From the NCBI RefSeq assembly GCF_002531935.1, contig NZ_NWSV01000022.1, forward strand, positions 45,198-109,197: a stretch of DNA of 64,000 nt, written 5' to 3'. The position numbers and the translations under genes were made by a program. The notes under the pieces were generated by a model, which worked only from the letters and a program-made list of their open reading frames with translations, did not search any database and was not told where the DNA came from. This DNA comes from Rhizobium chutanense. GTDB lineage: Bacteria; Pseudomonadota; Alphaproteobacteria; Rhizobiales; Rhizobiaceae. The stretch's first letter is position 1. Every line of letters starts with the position of its first letter. This document shows, piece after piece, positions 44,838-53,764 of the stretch.

Positions 44838-45035
44838 CTAACGACAGGCGGACAGGGCAATTGACTTGTCGCGGCCAGTCCTCGCCGTGAATTCGACGCA
44901 GTCGAAGTCGCCTAAGTTGATAGTGCGAAGATCAATCATTGTTATATATGGAACTCCGACAGAATTGTTACCTGCTGCCAACCATCGCTTTGCAACCGAT
45001 TCCCAAATGTCTGGCCTTTGATGGTCTCCATTCAC
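44838..45035 (-). CDS. Possible small protein downstream of ndh (65 aa)
   Basis: From GTG 45035 the frame reads NGDHQRPDIWESVAKRWLAA then GVPYITMIDLRTINLGDFDC and ends SIALSAC-R, which looks protein-like (balanced hydrophobicity, two Cys). The frame stays open upstream to the ndh stop (EHARVCWA), so it could be a separate small gene or a relic. No ribosome site or family was recognised. Confidence 0.35.
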   Translation of the reverse strand: MNGDHQRPDIWESVAKRWLAAGNNSVGVPYITMIDLRTINLGDFDCVEFTARTGRDKSIALSACR

Positions 45036-45069
45036 GGCCCAGCAGACTCGGGCGTGCTCGCGCTAGCGA

Positions 45070-46335
45070 CTAAACCTCATCCTTTAAGGTTTCTTTTTGC
45101 GTGATCAAACGTGCGGAGTGATGGCCGGAAACAAAGATCCATAGCCAGCTTAGTCCCACTGCCAATCTGCTCCTCGTACCTATCAGGAAGTAGATATGGG
45201 CAAGCCCCCAAATCCACCATGCAATTCCGCCCTTGAGCCGGATCTTCCCAAAGTCGATAACAGCCGAATTCGGCCCGATGGTAGCCAGGTTTCCCAGATG
45301 CCTATATCTGAACGCACTTGGAGTGGGTGTACCCAGACGTCGTGCTTCAATTACCGAAGCGACATATTTGCCTTGCTGTTTGGCGGCGGGAGCCACTCCG
45401 GGGACGGGTGTTCCATCAGCGGCCTTCACGGAGGCAGTATCTCCAATAATAAAAATCTCGGGCTTACCGCCAACAGTCAGATCTGGCTGCACGACCGCCC
45501 TACCCGCCCTGTCCTTTTCAGCACCGACCCAGGCGGCGGCGTTCGACGCTTGCACCCCCGCAGCCCAGATGACGGTCCGGCTTGAAACGAACTCATCTCC
45601 GATCGCGATGCCGTTCTCGTTGCATGCCGTCACGGGAATGCCTGTTCTCACTTCGACGCCCATCTTGATTAGCGACTGCTCGGCATATCTCGAAAGTGCT
45701 TCCGGGAACACGGGTAGGACACGTGGACCTGCCTCGATGAGAAGGATGCGCGCCGATCTGGTGTCGATGCTACGGAACTCCTCAACAAGGGTTCGTTGGG
45801 CCAGTTGCGCTATAATCCCAGCCATCTCCACGCCTGTCGGGCCTGCTCCGATTATGCTGAACGTGAGCATTGCCTTCCGCCGTTCGGGATCAGCCTCCAA
45901 TTCGGCCTTCTCAAACGCGAGAAGAAGCCGCCGCCGGATGGTCGTCGCGTCTTCGAGTGCCTTTAGCCCGGGCGCAAACGGCTCCCACTCGTCCCGGCCA
46001 AAATAGGCGTGCCTTGCACCTGTCGCGAGAACGAGCGTGTCATAGGGAATAGCATTCCCATCCTTGAGCGATACTACGCGTGCCTCGGTATCAACGCCAA
46101 CAACCTCGCCCAGCAGCGTCGATACATCCTTTCGTCCTCTGAACAATGCTCTGATGGGCCAGGCTATCTCCGAGGTTGCCAATACAGTCGTGGCAACTTG
46201 GTAGAGGAGCGGTTGAAAGAGGTGATGGTTGCGCCTGTCGACGATCGTTATGGAAGTGTCGGGACACTTGAGGTCCTTCGCTAACTGGAGTCCGGCAAAG
46301 CCACCGCCGACTACGACAACTCGATGCGTATCCAT
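45070..46335 (-). CDS. ndh: Type II NADH dehydrogenase (NAD(P)/FAD-dependent)
   Basis: 421 residues. FAD-binding VVVVGGGFAGLQLAKDL at the N-terminus, the NADH-binding SIIGAGPTGVEMAG near 165, and IFIIGDTASVKA plus GVAPAAKQQGKYVA near 300-320; a hydrophobic C-terminal segment (WWIWGLAHIYFLIGTRSRLA) anchors it to the membrane. It oxidises NADH and reduces quinone without proton pumping. Last recognisable enzyme of the leftward operon, it would regenerate NAD for the two alcohol dehydrogenases. Confidence 0.93.
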   Translation of the reverse strand: MDTHRVVVVGGGFAGLQLAKDLKCPDTSITIVDRRNHHLFQPLLYQVATTVLATSEIAWPIRALFRGRKDVSTLLGEVVGVDTEARVVSLKDGNAIPYDTLVLATGARHAYFGRDEWEPFAPGLKALEDATTIRRRLLLAFEKAELEADPERRKAMLTFSIIGAGPTGVEMAGIIAQLAQRTLVEEFRSIDTRSARILLIEAGPRVLPVFPEALSRYAEQSLIKMGVEVRTGIPVTACNENGIAIGDEFVSSRTVIWAAGVQASNAAAWVGAEKDRAGRAVVQPDLTVGGKPEIFIIGDTASVKAADGTPVPGVAPAAKQQGKYVASVIEARRLGTPTPSAFRYRHLGNLATIGPNSAVIDFGKIRLKGGIAWWIWGLAHIYFLIGTRSRLAVGLSWLWIFVSGHHSARLITQKETLKDEV

Positions 46336-46397
46336 TTCGTCTCCCCAAACCTGCGCGCTCGGGGCGCGCGCCTCGTAGAAATGGCCATTGCGCCCGA

Positions 46398-46709
46398 TCA
46401 GTCGCTGATACGGGTATTTACATTAATCGACGGTGGACTCACCAACAGTGGAAGAAGAGGCTCCAGCACCCGCTTGACATTAGGATGTTCGCCATGGCCA
46501 ACGACAGCCGCCTCATTCTGCCAGCCGTCTAAGATGATGAAAGTGTTCGGATCGTCCGACCGCTGGTAGAGGTCGTAGTAGAGACAACCAGACTCTTCGC
46601 GGGCGGGTCCAATGAATTCCTGAAGGAGTTCTTTTACGCGATTTCGATTTTGGGACGTGGTTTTGAATTCAACGACAAGGTGCTGTTCCTCTGACTTCTT
46701 CGATGTCAT
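46398..46709 (-). CDS. ABM-fold (YgiN-like) monooxygenase/quinol oxidase
   Basis: 103 residues of the antibiotic-biosynthesis monooxygenase fold: HLVVEFKTTSQNRNRVKELL, then EESGCLYYDLYQRSDDPNTF and ILDGWQNEAAVVGHGEHPNV, with the His pair near residue 75. Such small dimeric proteins oxidise quinols or anthrone-like aromatics without a cofactor, or act as detoxifying oxygenases. Between the alcohol dehydrogenase and ndh genes, it points to a quinol or aromatic intermediate. Confidence 0.8.
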   Translation of the reverse strand: MTSKKSEEQHLVVEFKTTSQNRNRVKELLQEFIGPAREESGCLYYDLYQRSDDPNTFIILDGWQNEAAVVGHGEHPNVKRVLEPLLPLLVSPPSINVNTRISD

Positions 46710-46721
46710 TTGCGCTGGCTC

Positions 46722-47825
46722 CTAATTGAAAACGACGACCGGCTTGATCACTCGCCCGGCTTCGGCGTCCGCGATCGCTTCGTTGATCTTCTCGAAGGGA
46801 TACTTGGTGATCAATTTTTGGAAGGGGAAAAGCCCAGCCTGATTAAGATCCATCATCTGCGGAATGAACAGCTGTGGAATCTGATCACCAAGGATCGCAC
46901 CCTGGATCTTGCGATTGAACACCATTAGATCGAGGGGGATGGGAATGTCGTTCCCGAGCGCGTCGAGGCCGAGCAAGACAACGTGCCCGCCGGCACGGGT
47001 GCACTTGATCGAGTTCAGAATAACCGGAATGATGCCAACTGCGTCGATCGCGAAGTCGGCACCGCCGCCCGTCAGCGCATGGATCTGGTTGACTACGTCG
47101 GGATCTTTGCCGTTGATCGCATGTGTGGCACCAAGCCCCATGGCCATGTCTAGCCTCTGCTGATTCAGATCTATGATGATAATCTTGCTGCACCGACGAA
47201 CTTTGGCGGCCATCACGGCGGCCATGCCGACAGCACCTGCGCCGAAAACGGCTATCGTCGACCCTATTTCCGGCTTCATCGCGTTTATCACTGTTCCTGC
47301 ACCCGTTGCCATGCCGCACCCGAGTGGCGCAGCGTCGGTAAGGTCGAGGTCTGTTTTCGGCAAAAGCGCTGCATTGTTTTCAGTCGCAAGGATATGCGTC
47401 GCAAAGGACGACTGGCCCACGAAATTGCTGCCAATGCCAACTTCATCGCAGAGCAATGCCTTCTTACCATTCGGACGAAGCCCCGTAAGATTGTACTGGG
47501 TATAATTTTGGCAGTTCATTGGGTGAGAACGGCGGCAGTCGGCGCAGAATCCGCATGAGCTCTGGCTCAGTGCGACGTGATCACCCACTTTGAGGCTCTG
47601 AACTTCTGGTCCGACCGCCTCGACGACGCCGACGCCTTCGTGCCCCGGGATCACCGGTGCCGGCGGGCCAAAAATACCGTCGCGAAGCAGCAAGTCCGTG
47701 TGGCAGATCCCGCTCGCAACCGTGCGAACCAGGATCTCGTTGCCTTCGGGGTCAGCCAGTTCGAGTTCACGGAACTCCAGCGGGCTCTTTGGCTTCACGG
47801 CGACAGCCGCAGTGATTTTCACCAT
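46722..47825 (-). CDS. Zinc-dependent alcohol dehydrogenase (aryl-alcohol type), copy 1
   Basis: 367 residues from ATG 47825 (GCAGGAG site). MDR family: catalytic zinc ligands in SGICHTDLLLRDG and GHEGVGVVEAVG, the structural zinc Cys cluster CGFCADCRRSHPMNC, and the NAD-binding AVFGAGAVGMAAVMAAK. Closest in pattern to benzyl-alcohol dehydrogenases (XylB-like). It is co-operonic with the upstream permeases and is a clear paralogue of the plus-strand copy at 53765. It probably oxidises an alcohol produced from the transported substrate. Confidence 0.92.
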   Translation of the reverse strand: MVKITAAVAVKPKSPLEFRELELADPEGNEILVRTVASGICHTDLLLRDGIFGPPAPVIPGHEGVGVVEAVGPEVQSLKVGDHVALSQSSCGFCADCRRSHPMNCQNYTQYNLTGLRPNGKKALLCDEVGIGSNFVGQSSFATHILATENNAALLPKTDLDLTDAAPLGCGMATGAGTVINAMKPEIGSTIAVFGAGAVGMAAVMAAKVRRCSKIIIIDLNQQRLDMAMGLGATHAINGKDPDVVNQIHALTGGGADFAIDAVGIIPVILNSIKCTRAGGHVVLLGLDALGNDIPIPLDLMVFNRKIQGAILGDQIPQLFIPQMMDLNQAGLFPFQKLITKYPFEKINEAIADAEAGRVIKPVVVFN

Positions 47826-47883
47826 TATATTCTCCTGCGTTCTCCCGCAATTGCTACGGGAATGACTTGATCGGCCCGACGGA

Positions 47884-48882
47884 CTAGACGCGACCCGCGC
47901 GCGCACCGTAGATGATTGCGGCAAATGCAATGATCACGCCCTGGACGATAAGCTTGCCCGGCTCCTGGATGCCGAAGACGGTCAGCATCGCGAACAGGAA
48001 GCTGAAGGCAACGACGGCAACGAACGGCCCGGCGACGCCGCCCCGGTCGACGCCGAACGTCACACCGCCGAGGATCGTGGCGGCGAGAGCATTCATGAAG
48101 GTGTCGAAGCCTGGCTTGATGGTGCCGACCGCCAACGCGGATACCTGGACCAGGGCCGCGATGCCTGTCAGGGCGCCCGCGAGCGTGTGCGAGACAAAAA
48201 TCGTACGTGCCAACGGAATTCCTGTAGTTTCCGCCGCCCTCGGATTGTCGCCGACGGCCCTGAAGTAACGCCCGACGATGAGAAAGCGAAATGCGATAGA
48301 AATCAGGGCGGCGATGACGATCCACAGGACCACGGAATAGGAAAGGCCGTGGATATTGCCGCTCGTAAGTATTCGAAGCCAGCTTGGCGTTGAACCGGGC
48401 GCGCGGCCGGCGCTCATGTATTGGACGATCCCAATCAGAATGGCCGAAACACTTAGTGTGGAGATAACGGCAGAAGCGCGCACGTATGCTACGAGTATTC
48501 CGTTTACACCCCCCACAGCTAGCCCAATCACAACAGGCATGAGGACGGTCATTAGCGGTGGATAGTTGTTGAGCTGGCCCGAGCTGGCCAGATAAATCGC
48601 GAACGCGAAAATACCGCTGACAGAGAGATCGATGGATCGCACCCGCATGACAAGCGACTGGGCGAGCACCGCGATCCCGAGCGGCGCTGACTGCTTGAGG
48701 ATTACAAACCAGTAGTTGGGATTTATGAGCGTGGCGCTCACTGCTGGAGCAACCGCAACCAGGATTGCGAGCACATAGTATGCGGGCGGTAGCCCGAGTA
48801 TCCACGAAATGGCGCTCTTACCCCTCAATGAGCGAGATGGTGCTTCAGTTTTCGAGTCTGATGTGGTCATCGAGAAGTCCAT
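47884..48882 (-). CDS. ABC transporter permease (CUT2/ribose type), second subunit
   Basis: About 332 residues with 8-10 hydrophobic segments and the RbsC/AraH pattern (RSIDLSVSGIFAFAIYLASS, then AVGDNPRAAETTGIPLARTI and ALAATILGGVTFGVDRGGVA). ATG 48882 lies just past the stop of the preceding permease gene; a TTG at 48891 and an ATG at 48870 are alternatives. It pairs with the other permease as the membrane channel. Operon member. Confidence 0.9.
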   Translation of the reverse strand: MDFSMTTSDSKTEAPSRSLRGKSAISWILGLPPAYYVLAILVAVAPAVSATLINPNYWFVILKQSAPLGIAVLAQSLVMRVRSIDLSVSGIFAFAIYLASSGQLNNYPPLMTVLMPVVIGLAVGGVNGILVAYVRASAVISTLSVSAILIGIVQYMSAGRAPGSTPSWLRILTSGNIHGLSYSVVLWIVIAALISIAFRFLIVGRYFRAVGDNPRAAETTGIPLARTIFVSHTLAGALTGIAALVQVSALAVGTIKPGFDTFMNALAATILGGVTFGVDRGGVAGPFVAVVAFSFLFAMLTVFGIQEPGKLIVQGVIIAFAAIIYGARAGRV

Positions 48883-48887
48883 TTCTT

Positions 48888-49829
48888 TCAAAGTCCGATT
48901 GTTTTGCGTCGCTGCGAAACGACGAGTACGAGAAGCAACACACCCTTGACGACCGACTGAAGAAATGCAGAGACGTTGGCCAGATTCATCACATTATTCA
49001 CTGTCCCGAGGATCGCCGCGCCAACGACGGTTCCCACAATGCTTCCGATGCCCCCGGCGAGGTGGACCCCACCCAATGCTGCAGCCGTTACAGACTCAAT
49101 CCCGAATGAAGCGCCGCCCTTAGGATCACCCGATGCAAGGCGACCTGCAAGAAACATCCCCGCAGCGCATGCGAATAGAGCGGAAAGAACATACGCTTTG
49201 ATGATGGTGCGCTCGACGGGAACACCGTTCATCCGTGCGTTGAAGTCATTGCCGCCGGAAGCGAAGAGGTAGAGGCCGAAGGGACGACGATAGAGAATCC
49301 AGGATGCGAAGAGCGATGCCGTGATCAACCAAAACAATGAGTTAGGTACGGGGCCGATGGATCCGGCTACCGAGCCGGAAAGCCACTCCGGCACGCGCCC
49401 GCCTGGGATTGGCAAAATGATCAACGCGATACCTTGGCCGATGCCCATTGTTGTCAGCGTCATGATGATTGGATGTACATTGAGGCGCGCGACACCGTAA
49501 CCGTTCGCTACTCCGAACCCCATCGCCACCGCGATGCAGATAAGCACGCGGGTTATCTCAGGAAGATCAAGCGTCATGATCGTCGTCGTTAGACTGATGA
49601 CGGACCCAACCGACACGTCGAGGCCGCCAGTGAGAATGACGAACGTCTGACCGAGAGCCGAGATGACGAGCACCGTCGATTGCGCCAGGAGATTAGACAA
49701 ATTCTCCGGATCCATGAAGTCCGGCAATAATATTACCGAGGCGACAACCATCACCAGGAGCGTTCCAATGGAAAGCCCGATCGCTCCCGCGCGATAAGGG
49801 AGCTTCAGGCGACTGGCAAATGAATTCAT
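48888..49829 (-). CDS. ABC transporter permease (CUT2/ribose type), first subunit
   Basis: 313 residues from ATG 49829 with GAGGAGGATAACTT. RbsC-like: QTFVILTGGLDVSVGSVISL near 60, GNDFNARMNGVPVERTIIKA (EAA-like loop) and AALGGVHLAGGIGSIVGTVV. Two different permeases suggest a heterodimeric channel, as in several CUT2 importers. Between the ATPase and the second permease in the operon. Confidence 0.92.
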   Translation of the reverse strand: MNSFASRLKLPYRAGAIGLSIGTLLVMVVASVILLPDFMDPENLSNLLAQSTVLVISALGQTFVILTGGLDVSVGSVISLTTTIMTLDLPEITRVLICIAVAMGFGVANGYGVARLNVHPIIMTLTTMGIGQGIALIILPIPGGRVPEWLSGSVAGSIGPVPNSLFWLITASLFASWILYRRPFGLYLFASGGNDFNARMNGVPVERTIIKAYVLSALFACAAGMFLAGRLASGDPKGGASFGIESVTAAALGGVHLAGGIGSIVGTVVGAAILGTVNNVMNLANVSAFLQSVVKGVLLLVLVVSQRRKTIGL

Positions 49830-49841
49830 AAGTTATCCTCC

Positions 49842-51371
49842 TCAATGCACCGCAGCACGGGGATCCGGTGACGCACTCGCCCCCAGCGCAGTCTCGAGGA
49901 TTCTTTCCTCGGTCGCCCCCTCTGCGGACATCTGCCCGACGATCTTCCTGTCATGAACGACCAAAATGCTGTCGCAGAGCCCTATAAGCTCAGCGTGCTC
50001 GCGCGACGAAACCACGACCGCACCGCCACGATCACTGAAGTCCCGCAGCAATCTGTAAATCTCTGCCTTTGCACCGACGTCGACGCCGCGCGTGGGCTCC
50101 TCAATAACGAGGATGTCCACTCCGGAGAGCAACCAGCGGCCCAGCAGCACCTTCTGCTGATTCCCGCCCGAGAGTTTACCTACGGGCGCATTGGGATCGG
50201 CGGCCGCAACTCGTAACGACTTGATCACCTCGCGGACCCTCGACGCCGATCGCCACGCAACGCTTGCCATATTCCGATTGAGCTGTTTTCCCAGCGCGAT
50301 GTTGTCGTAGATAGGCAGGCGCAGGAACAGCCCTTCCTGCTTCCTGTCCTCAGGGATAAAACCGATTCCTGATGCGACCGCGCGAGCGAACCCTGACCCT
50401 ACATTCACCACGTGCATGCTGTTGTCGGGGCCGGCACGCCACACGGCGATGGCCTTTGGCGATTCAACGCCCACAATGGCACGCATTATCTCTCGCTGGC
50501 CCTGTCCTTCGAGCCCTGCCAGCCCGATGATTTCACCTTTTCTGACAACGAAAGTGACTGTCGAGCTGCTGTCGTCGAGGCGCAAGTCCGAAACCTCCAG
50601 CATTGCCGCTCCGGTGGCCTGCGAGCGCGGCGGAAAGAAGTTCTGAAGTTCGCGACCAACCATTGTCGCTACCAGCGTTTGCAAGTTGAAGTCCTGCGCT
50701 CTTGCAGTCCTTACCCAAGCGCCATCTTTCATGACGGTGATGGTGTCGCATAGTTCGAAGACTTCATTCATGCGATGAGAGATGTAGACGACAGCCTTAT
50801 GTTGAGCCTTAAGGTCGCGGATAACCTTGAAAAGATGCGCGACATCGGTCGAGTTCAACGCCGCCGTTGGCTCGTCGAAGATGAATACGTCCGCGTTCGA
50901 CGTAAGTCCCTTCGCGATCTCTACTGCCTGCTGCTGCGCGACAGTCAGTGTCTCGACGATCGCGGTTGCGTCGAGCTGTGGAAATACGTCAGCCAGCAAA
51001 GCGCGAGCGCGTTTCACTACCTCGACGCTATCGATCGAACCGTCAATGCGACGAGGTTCGTGGCCCAGGAACATGTTCTCAGCAACGGTGAGATTGGGGA
51101 TCAGGGTAAACTCCTGAAACACCGTCGACACTCCCGCCAACCGTGCCTCCTTAGGGGAACGGAAATTGACTTCCTCCCCGCGGAGCCGAACACTTCCTGC
51201 GCCCGGCTGATATACCCCCGCCAGAATACGCATCAGGGTGGACTTCCCCGCGCCGTTTTCCCCCATCAGAGCGTGCACGGAGCCACGTTCCAGGGAAAAG
51301 CGAACGTCCGAAAGGACTTTCGTGAAACCAAACGATTTGTTGATGCCGACCATCTCGACAAGCGTGCTCAT
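49842..51371 (-). CDS. ABC transporter ATPase (RbsA/MglA type)
   Basis: 509 residues from ATG 51371 (alternative ATG 51383; the longer frame to 51977 is out of register with real coding). Two fused nucleotide-binding domains: first with GENGAGKSTLMRILAGV, and second with signature LSGGNQQKVLLGRWL and Walker B VLVIEEPTRGVDVGAK. It energises import of the ligand bound by the upstream binding protein. A strong hairpin (51397-51420) separates it from the binding-protein gene. Confidence 0.94.
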   Translation of the reverse strand: MSTLVEMVGINKSFGFTKVLSDVRFSLERGSVHALMGENGAGKSTLMRILAGVYQPGAGSVRLRGEEVNFRSPKEARLAGVSTVFQEFTLIPNLTVAENMFLGHEPRRIDGSIDSVEVVKRARALLADVFPQLDATAIVETLTVAQQQAVEIAKGLTSNADVFIFDEPTAALNSTDVAHLFKVIRDLKAQHKAVVYISHRMNEVFELCDTITVMKDGAWVRTARAQDFNLQTLVATMVGRELQNFFPPRSQATGAAMLEVSDLRLDDSSSTVTFVVRKGEIIGLAGLEGQGQREIMRAIVGVESPKAIAVWRAGPDNSMHVVNVGSGFARAVASGIGFIPEDRKQEGLFLRLPIYDNIALGKQLNRNMASVAWRSASRVREVIKSLRVAAADPNAPVGKLSGGNQQKVLLGRWLLSGVDILVIEEPTRGVDVGAKAEIYRLLRDFSDRGGAVVVSSREHAELIGLCDSILVVHDRKIVGQMSAEGATEERILETALGASASPDPRAAVH

Positions 51372-51396
51372 GGGAATTTCCATCTTCGACAGGGAT

Positions 51397-51420
51397 ACGG
51401 GCACGAGTGATCGTGCCCGT
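51397..51420 (-). promoter_or_regulatory. Intercistronic hairpin after the binding-protein gene
   Basis: ACGGGCACGA (51397-51406), GTGA loop, TCGTGCCCGT (51411-51420): a perfect 10-bp stem, without a T-run, right after the binding-protein stop. Hairpins at this place commonly protect the upstream mRNA and give the high binding-protein to membrane-component ratio these importers need. Confidence 0.7.
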
Positions 51421-51426
51421 AGTTCA

Positions 51427-52515
51427 TCAAGCCTTGAAATAATCAAGGAGCTTTTCGTTCGGCATTTCGGTCGGCGCCCAGTACGCATCAGTGAGATCTG
51501 CGCGATAGAACTGGGAGAGCGTCTCGTCGGTGATCGGCTTGGGGCGGTTCGTCCAGTTACGCTGAATCGGCTTCCCATCCAGCAAGGCGAAGGCGGCCCG
51601 TAGCGCGGCAGTAGACAGAGCGGGTGGGCAAATCGGACCGATCGAGGAAAGTTTTTCGTCATTCCAACGACGCATCCAGCCGTTAAGTGCTTCGCCCGTG
51701 ATTGGCGGGATCGTTGAGGCGCCAGCCTCCTGCAAGGCATCCAAAACGCCAAGAGACATGTTGGCTCCATCGGTCCAGATGCCCGCGACATCTGGGTCGG
51801 AGAGATACAAGCTTTCGGCGATCTTCTTTGAGTCCTCATAAGACCAGCTTCCGTGCTGGGTCGACGTGATCTGAAGTCCAGACTTGCTGAAGACTTCCAT
51901 GGCGCCTGCATAACGATCTGCATCGATGGGATGCCCGGCGACGCCACGCAGAACCCATACCTTGCCCTTGTTGCCAAGCTTGTCGACGAGGAACTGAGCC
52001 ATCACGCGCCCGAAATAGAAGTCGTCGCCCTGGACCTGAACCGTAAACTCCTCGGTGTCGACGCGTCCGAGATAGACTACGGTTGGAATGCCAGCAGCCT
52101 TTGCCTTCTTGATGCCCTCGACGGCGGAACCGGTGGTTAGCGGTGCGATGATGATCGCATCGACCTTCTGGGCGATCAGATCCTCGATATCGGCAACTTG
52201 TTTGGAGGCATTGAGATCAGCGCTCCGGAACTGGTAATCAGCGATCCGATCCTTGTTCTTTTTTATTTCATATTCGGCTTCAAACGCCGTCTGGTAGGTA
52301 TGCGTTGAACCAGCGAGGCCGTAGTGGCTGTGTCCGATCTTCCACGGGCCTGACTTCTTGAACTTACCCGCGTCGACAATTGGGTTGGCGCCTTCGGAGG
52401 GCCAAGTGTCAGGTAGGAGACTGATCGCGTCGTCGGCGCGAAGAATCCCCGGCATTCCGAACGTGCCGGCTACAGCAATTGCCCCGCTCGCTTGTAGAAA
52501 TGTACGTCTCTTCAT
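51427..52515 (-). CDS. Sugar-type (periplasmic-binding-protein-1 fold) substrate-binding protein with Tat signal
   Basis: 362 residues from ATG 52515 (GGAGGAGGAA site). The twin-arginine signal RRTFLQASGAIAVAGTFGMP suggests Tat export. Mature region has the Peripla_BP_4 pattern: QVADIEDLIAQKVDAIIIAP, AGIPTVVYLGRVD and KGKVWVLRGVAGHPIDADRY. The ligand pocket differs from ribose-binding proteins and the ligand is unknown. First gene of the leftward operon; an operator GACAATCTGTC lies upstream at 52630-52643. Confidence 0.9.
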   Translation of the reverse strand: MKRRTFLQASGAIAVAGTFGMPGILRADDAISLLPDTWPSEGANPIVDAGKFKKSGPWKIGHSHYGLAGSTHTYQTAFEAEYEIKKNKDRIADYQFRSADLNASKQVADIEDLIAQKVDAIIIAPLTTGSAVEGIKKAKAAGIPTVVYLGRVDTEEFTVQVQGDDFYFGRVMAQFLVDKLGNKGKVWVLRGVAGHPIDADRYAGAMEVFSKSGLQITSTQHGSWSYEDSKKIAESLYLSDPDVAGIWTDGANMSLGVLDALQEAGASTIPPITGEALNGWMRRWNDEKLSSIGPICPPALSTAALRAAFALLDGKPIQRNWTNRPKPITDETLSQFYRADLTDAYWAPTEMPNEKLLDYFKA

Positions 52516-52629
52516 GAAAATTCCTCCTCCGGCCGCTCTGGGCGGCATTGTCTGTTAAGGCGAGAGCCTTGCCTTCCCAAGCCGTGCCGGACTCTCCTCA
52601 ATACGGCGGAGTGCATTGGTATGAGCTAT

Positions 52630-52643
52630 CAGACAATCTGTCA
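52630..52643. promoter_or_regulatory. GACA-N3-TGTC operator (transport operon side)
   Basis: CAGACAATCTGTCA, identical to the site at 62502-62515 and the reverse complement of 62532-62545. It lies 115 bases upstream of the binding-protein start, in the gap shared with the divergent phosphoglycerate-mutase-like gene. Resembles operators of GntR/FCD-type repressors. Confidence 0.7.
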
Positions 52644-52701
52644 ATAAATATAAACTTCGACGTTTGTTTTTTCGACATCGTTTTGTTTTCACTTGCACAT
52701 A

Positions 52702-52733
52702 GTCGCACTTGACGGATTGTCCGATAGTGCGAC
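52702..52733. promoter_or_regulatory. Operator variant inside an 8-bp palindrome (phosphatase side)
   Basis: TGACGGATTGTCCGA (52710-52724) is a close variant of the GACA-N3-TGTC motif. It is bracketed by GTCGCACT (52702-52709) and AGTGCGAC (52726-52733), a further perfect inverted repeat. It lies 38 bases upstream of the plus-strand gene at 52771. Confidence 0.65.
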
Positions 52734-52770
52734 AATATTCGTGTTCGCTAAATCGATGGGAGGGTTATGA

Positions 52771-53400
52771 ATGTCCACTCTGGTGATTGTCCGGCATGGC
52801 CAAAGCGAAGGGAACGCGCGCGGGGAGTTCACGGGTACGAGCGACGTGCCGCTCACACAGGAGGGCTGGTCTGAGAGCAGGCGAGCCGGCTCACTGCTCG
52901 CGAACCTCGGCATCTCGTTCGATATTGCGTTTAGCTCTGCCCTCTTGCGCACAGTCGACACTTGCAGAGCGATTTTGAACGAAACCAACGGCGATCTGCT
53001 GGAGCCAATCAGGAGAACCGAGTTGAACGAACGCGACTACGGACAGCTCACCGGCATCAACAAGAACGTGGCACGTGAGCGGTGGGGCCAGGATGTTGTC
53101 CAGGTTTGGCGCCGCTCGTACAGCACTCCACCACCTGGGGGAGAAAGCATACGGGACATAAGCGCGAGGGTTCTGCCCTTTTTGATAAGCGAAGCGTTCC
53201 CCCCCTTGTTGAGAGGGAAATCGGTTCTTGTGGTGGCCCACGGGAATACGATCAGGTCACTAAAGCAGGGCATCGAACGCCTCACGATCCAGGATACGCT
53301 CGCTATTGAGTCACCGACCGCCGCGCCAACTGTATACCGGATTGCGTCGGACCTCTCGATCATCGAGAAGACTAACGTCCTGGTTGGTACTGTCTGTTAA
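52771..53400 (+). CDS. Histidine phosphatase / phosphoglycerate mutase-like enzyme
   Basis: 209 residues from ATG 52771 (GGGAGGG site). LVIVRHGQSEGNARGEFTGT carries the phospho-accepting His 9; RTELNERDYGQLTG and PPPGGESIRDIS are those of 2,3-bisphosphoglycerate-dependent mutases, and VVAHGNTIRSL carries the second His. The rhizobial GpmA is very similar in layout. In this cluster it could equally dephosphorylate a pathway intermediate. It is expressed from its own operator-bearing promoter. Confidence 0.85.
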   Translation: MSTLVIVRHGQSEGNARGEFTGTSDVPLTQEGWSESRRAGSLLANLGISFDIAFSSALLRTVDTCRAILNETNGDLLEPIRRTELNERDYGQLTGINKNVARERWGQDVVQVWRRSYSTPPPGGESIRDISARVLPFLISEAFPPLLRGKSVLVVAHGNTIRSLKQGIERLTIQDTLAIESPTAAPTVYRIASDLSIIEKTNVLVGTVC

Positions 53401-53698
53401 GCCTGGCTGGCAGTAGCATCGTTTGTAGTCGGTTGAACTTGGCAATACCGGTGTCTCGAAGCTGTCGATAGCCTTCAGAACCGGCTCGACGTCGGCAAGC
53501 GACGCCATCCGGCTCGCCTCACACGTTGCTACTAAATTTTCGTCTGCCGATCTTTCAGCCCAAAGCGGGACAAGACGCATGCTCCCTTTCGAACATGCAT
53601 CGGAACCCTTTGATCACTTCAAATCAGCGTTCACTCGTGACTTTGCAAAAATGCAGCCCTGCTCCGGTTGAACTGATCTAATTTAATAGAGTAATTAT
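53401..53698. other. Gap without a confident gene
   Basis: Between the phosphatase-like gene and the second alcohol dehydrogenase. A minus-strand frame from ATG 53580 (MASLADVEPVLKAIDSFETP) is protein-like but runs into the 3' end of the neighbouring gene and has no ribosome site; it is left uncalled. AT-rich towards 53700, consistent with a promoter. Confidence 0.4.
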
Positions 53699-53713
53699 TG
53701 ACTGATTGTCTGA
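53699..53713. promoter_or_regulatory. GACn-N3-TGTC operator upstream of adh copy 2
   Basis: TGACTGATTGTCTGA differs from the consensus TGACAGATTGTCTG by one internal base and lies 51 bases before the start of the alcohol dehydrogenase gene at 53765, close to a likely promoter. Confidence 0.7.
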
Positions 53714-53764
53714 CGATGAGTACGTTCGCGCGAATTGCGTTGTGAGCCTTGGAGGAACAGTTAC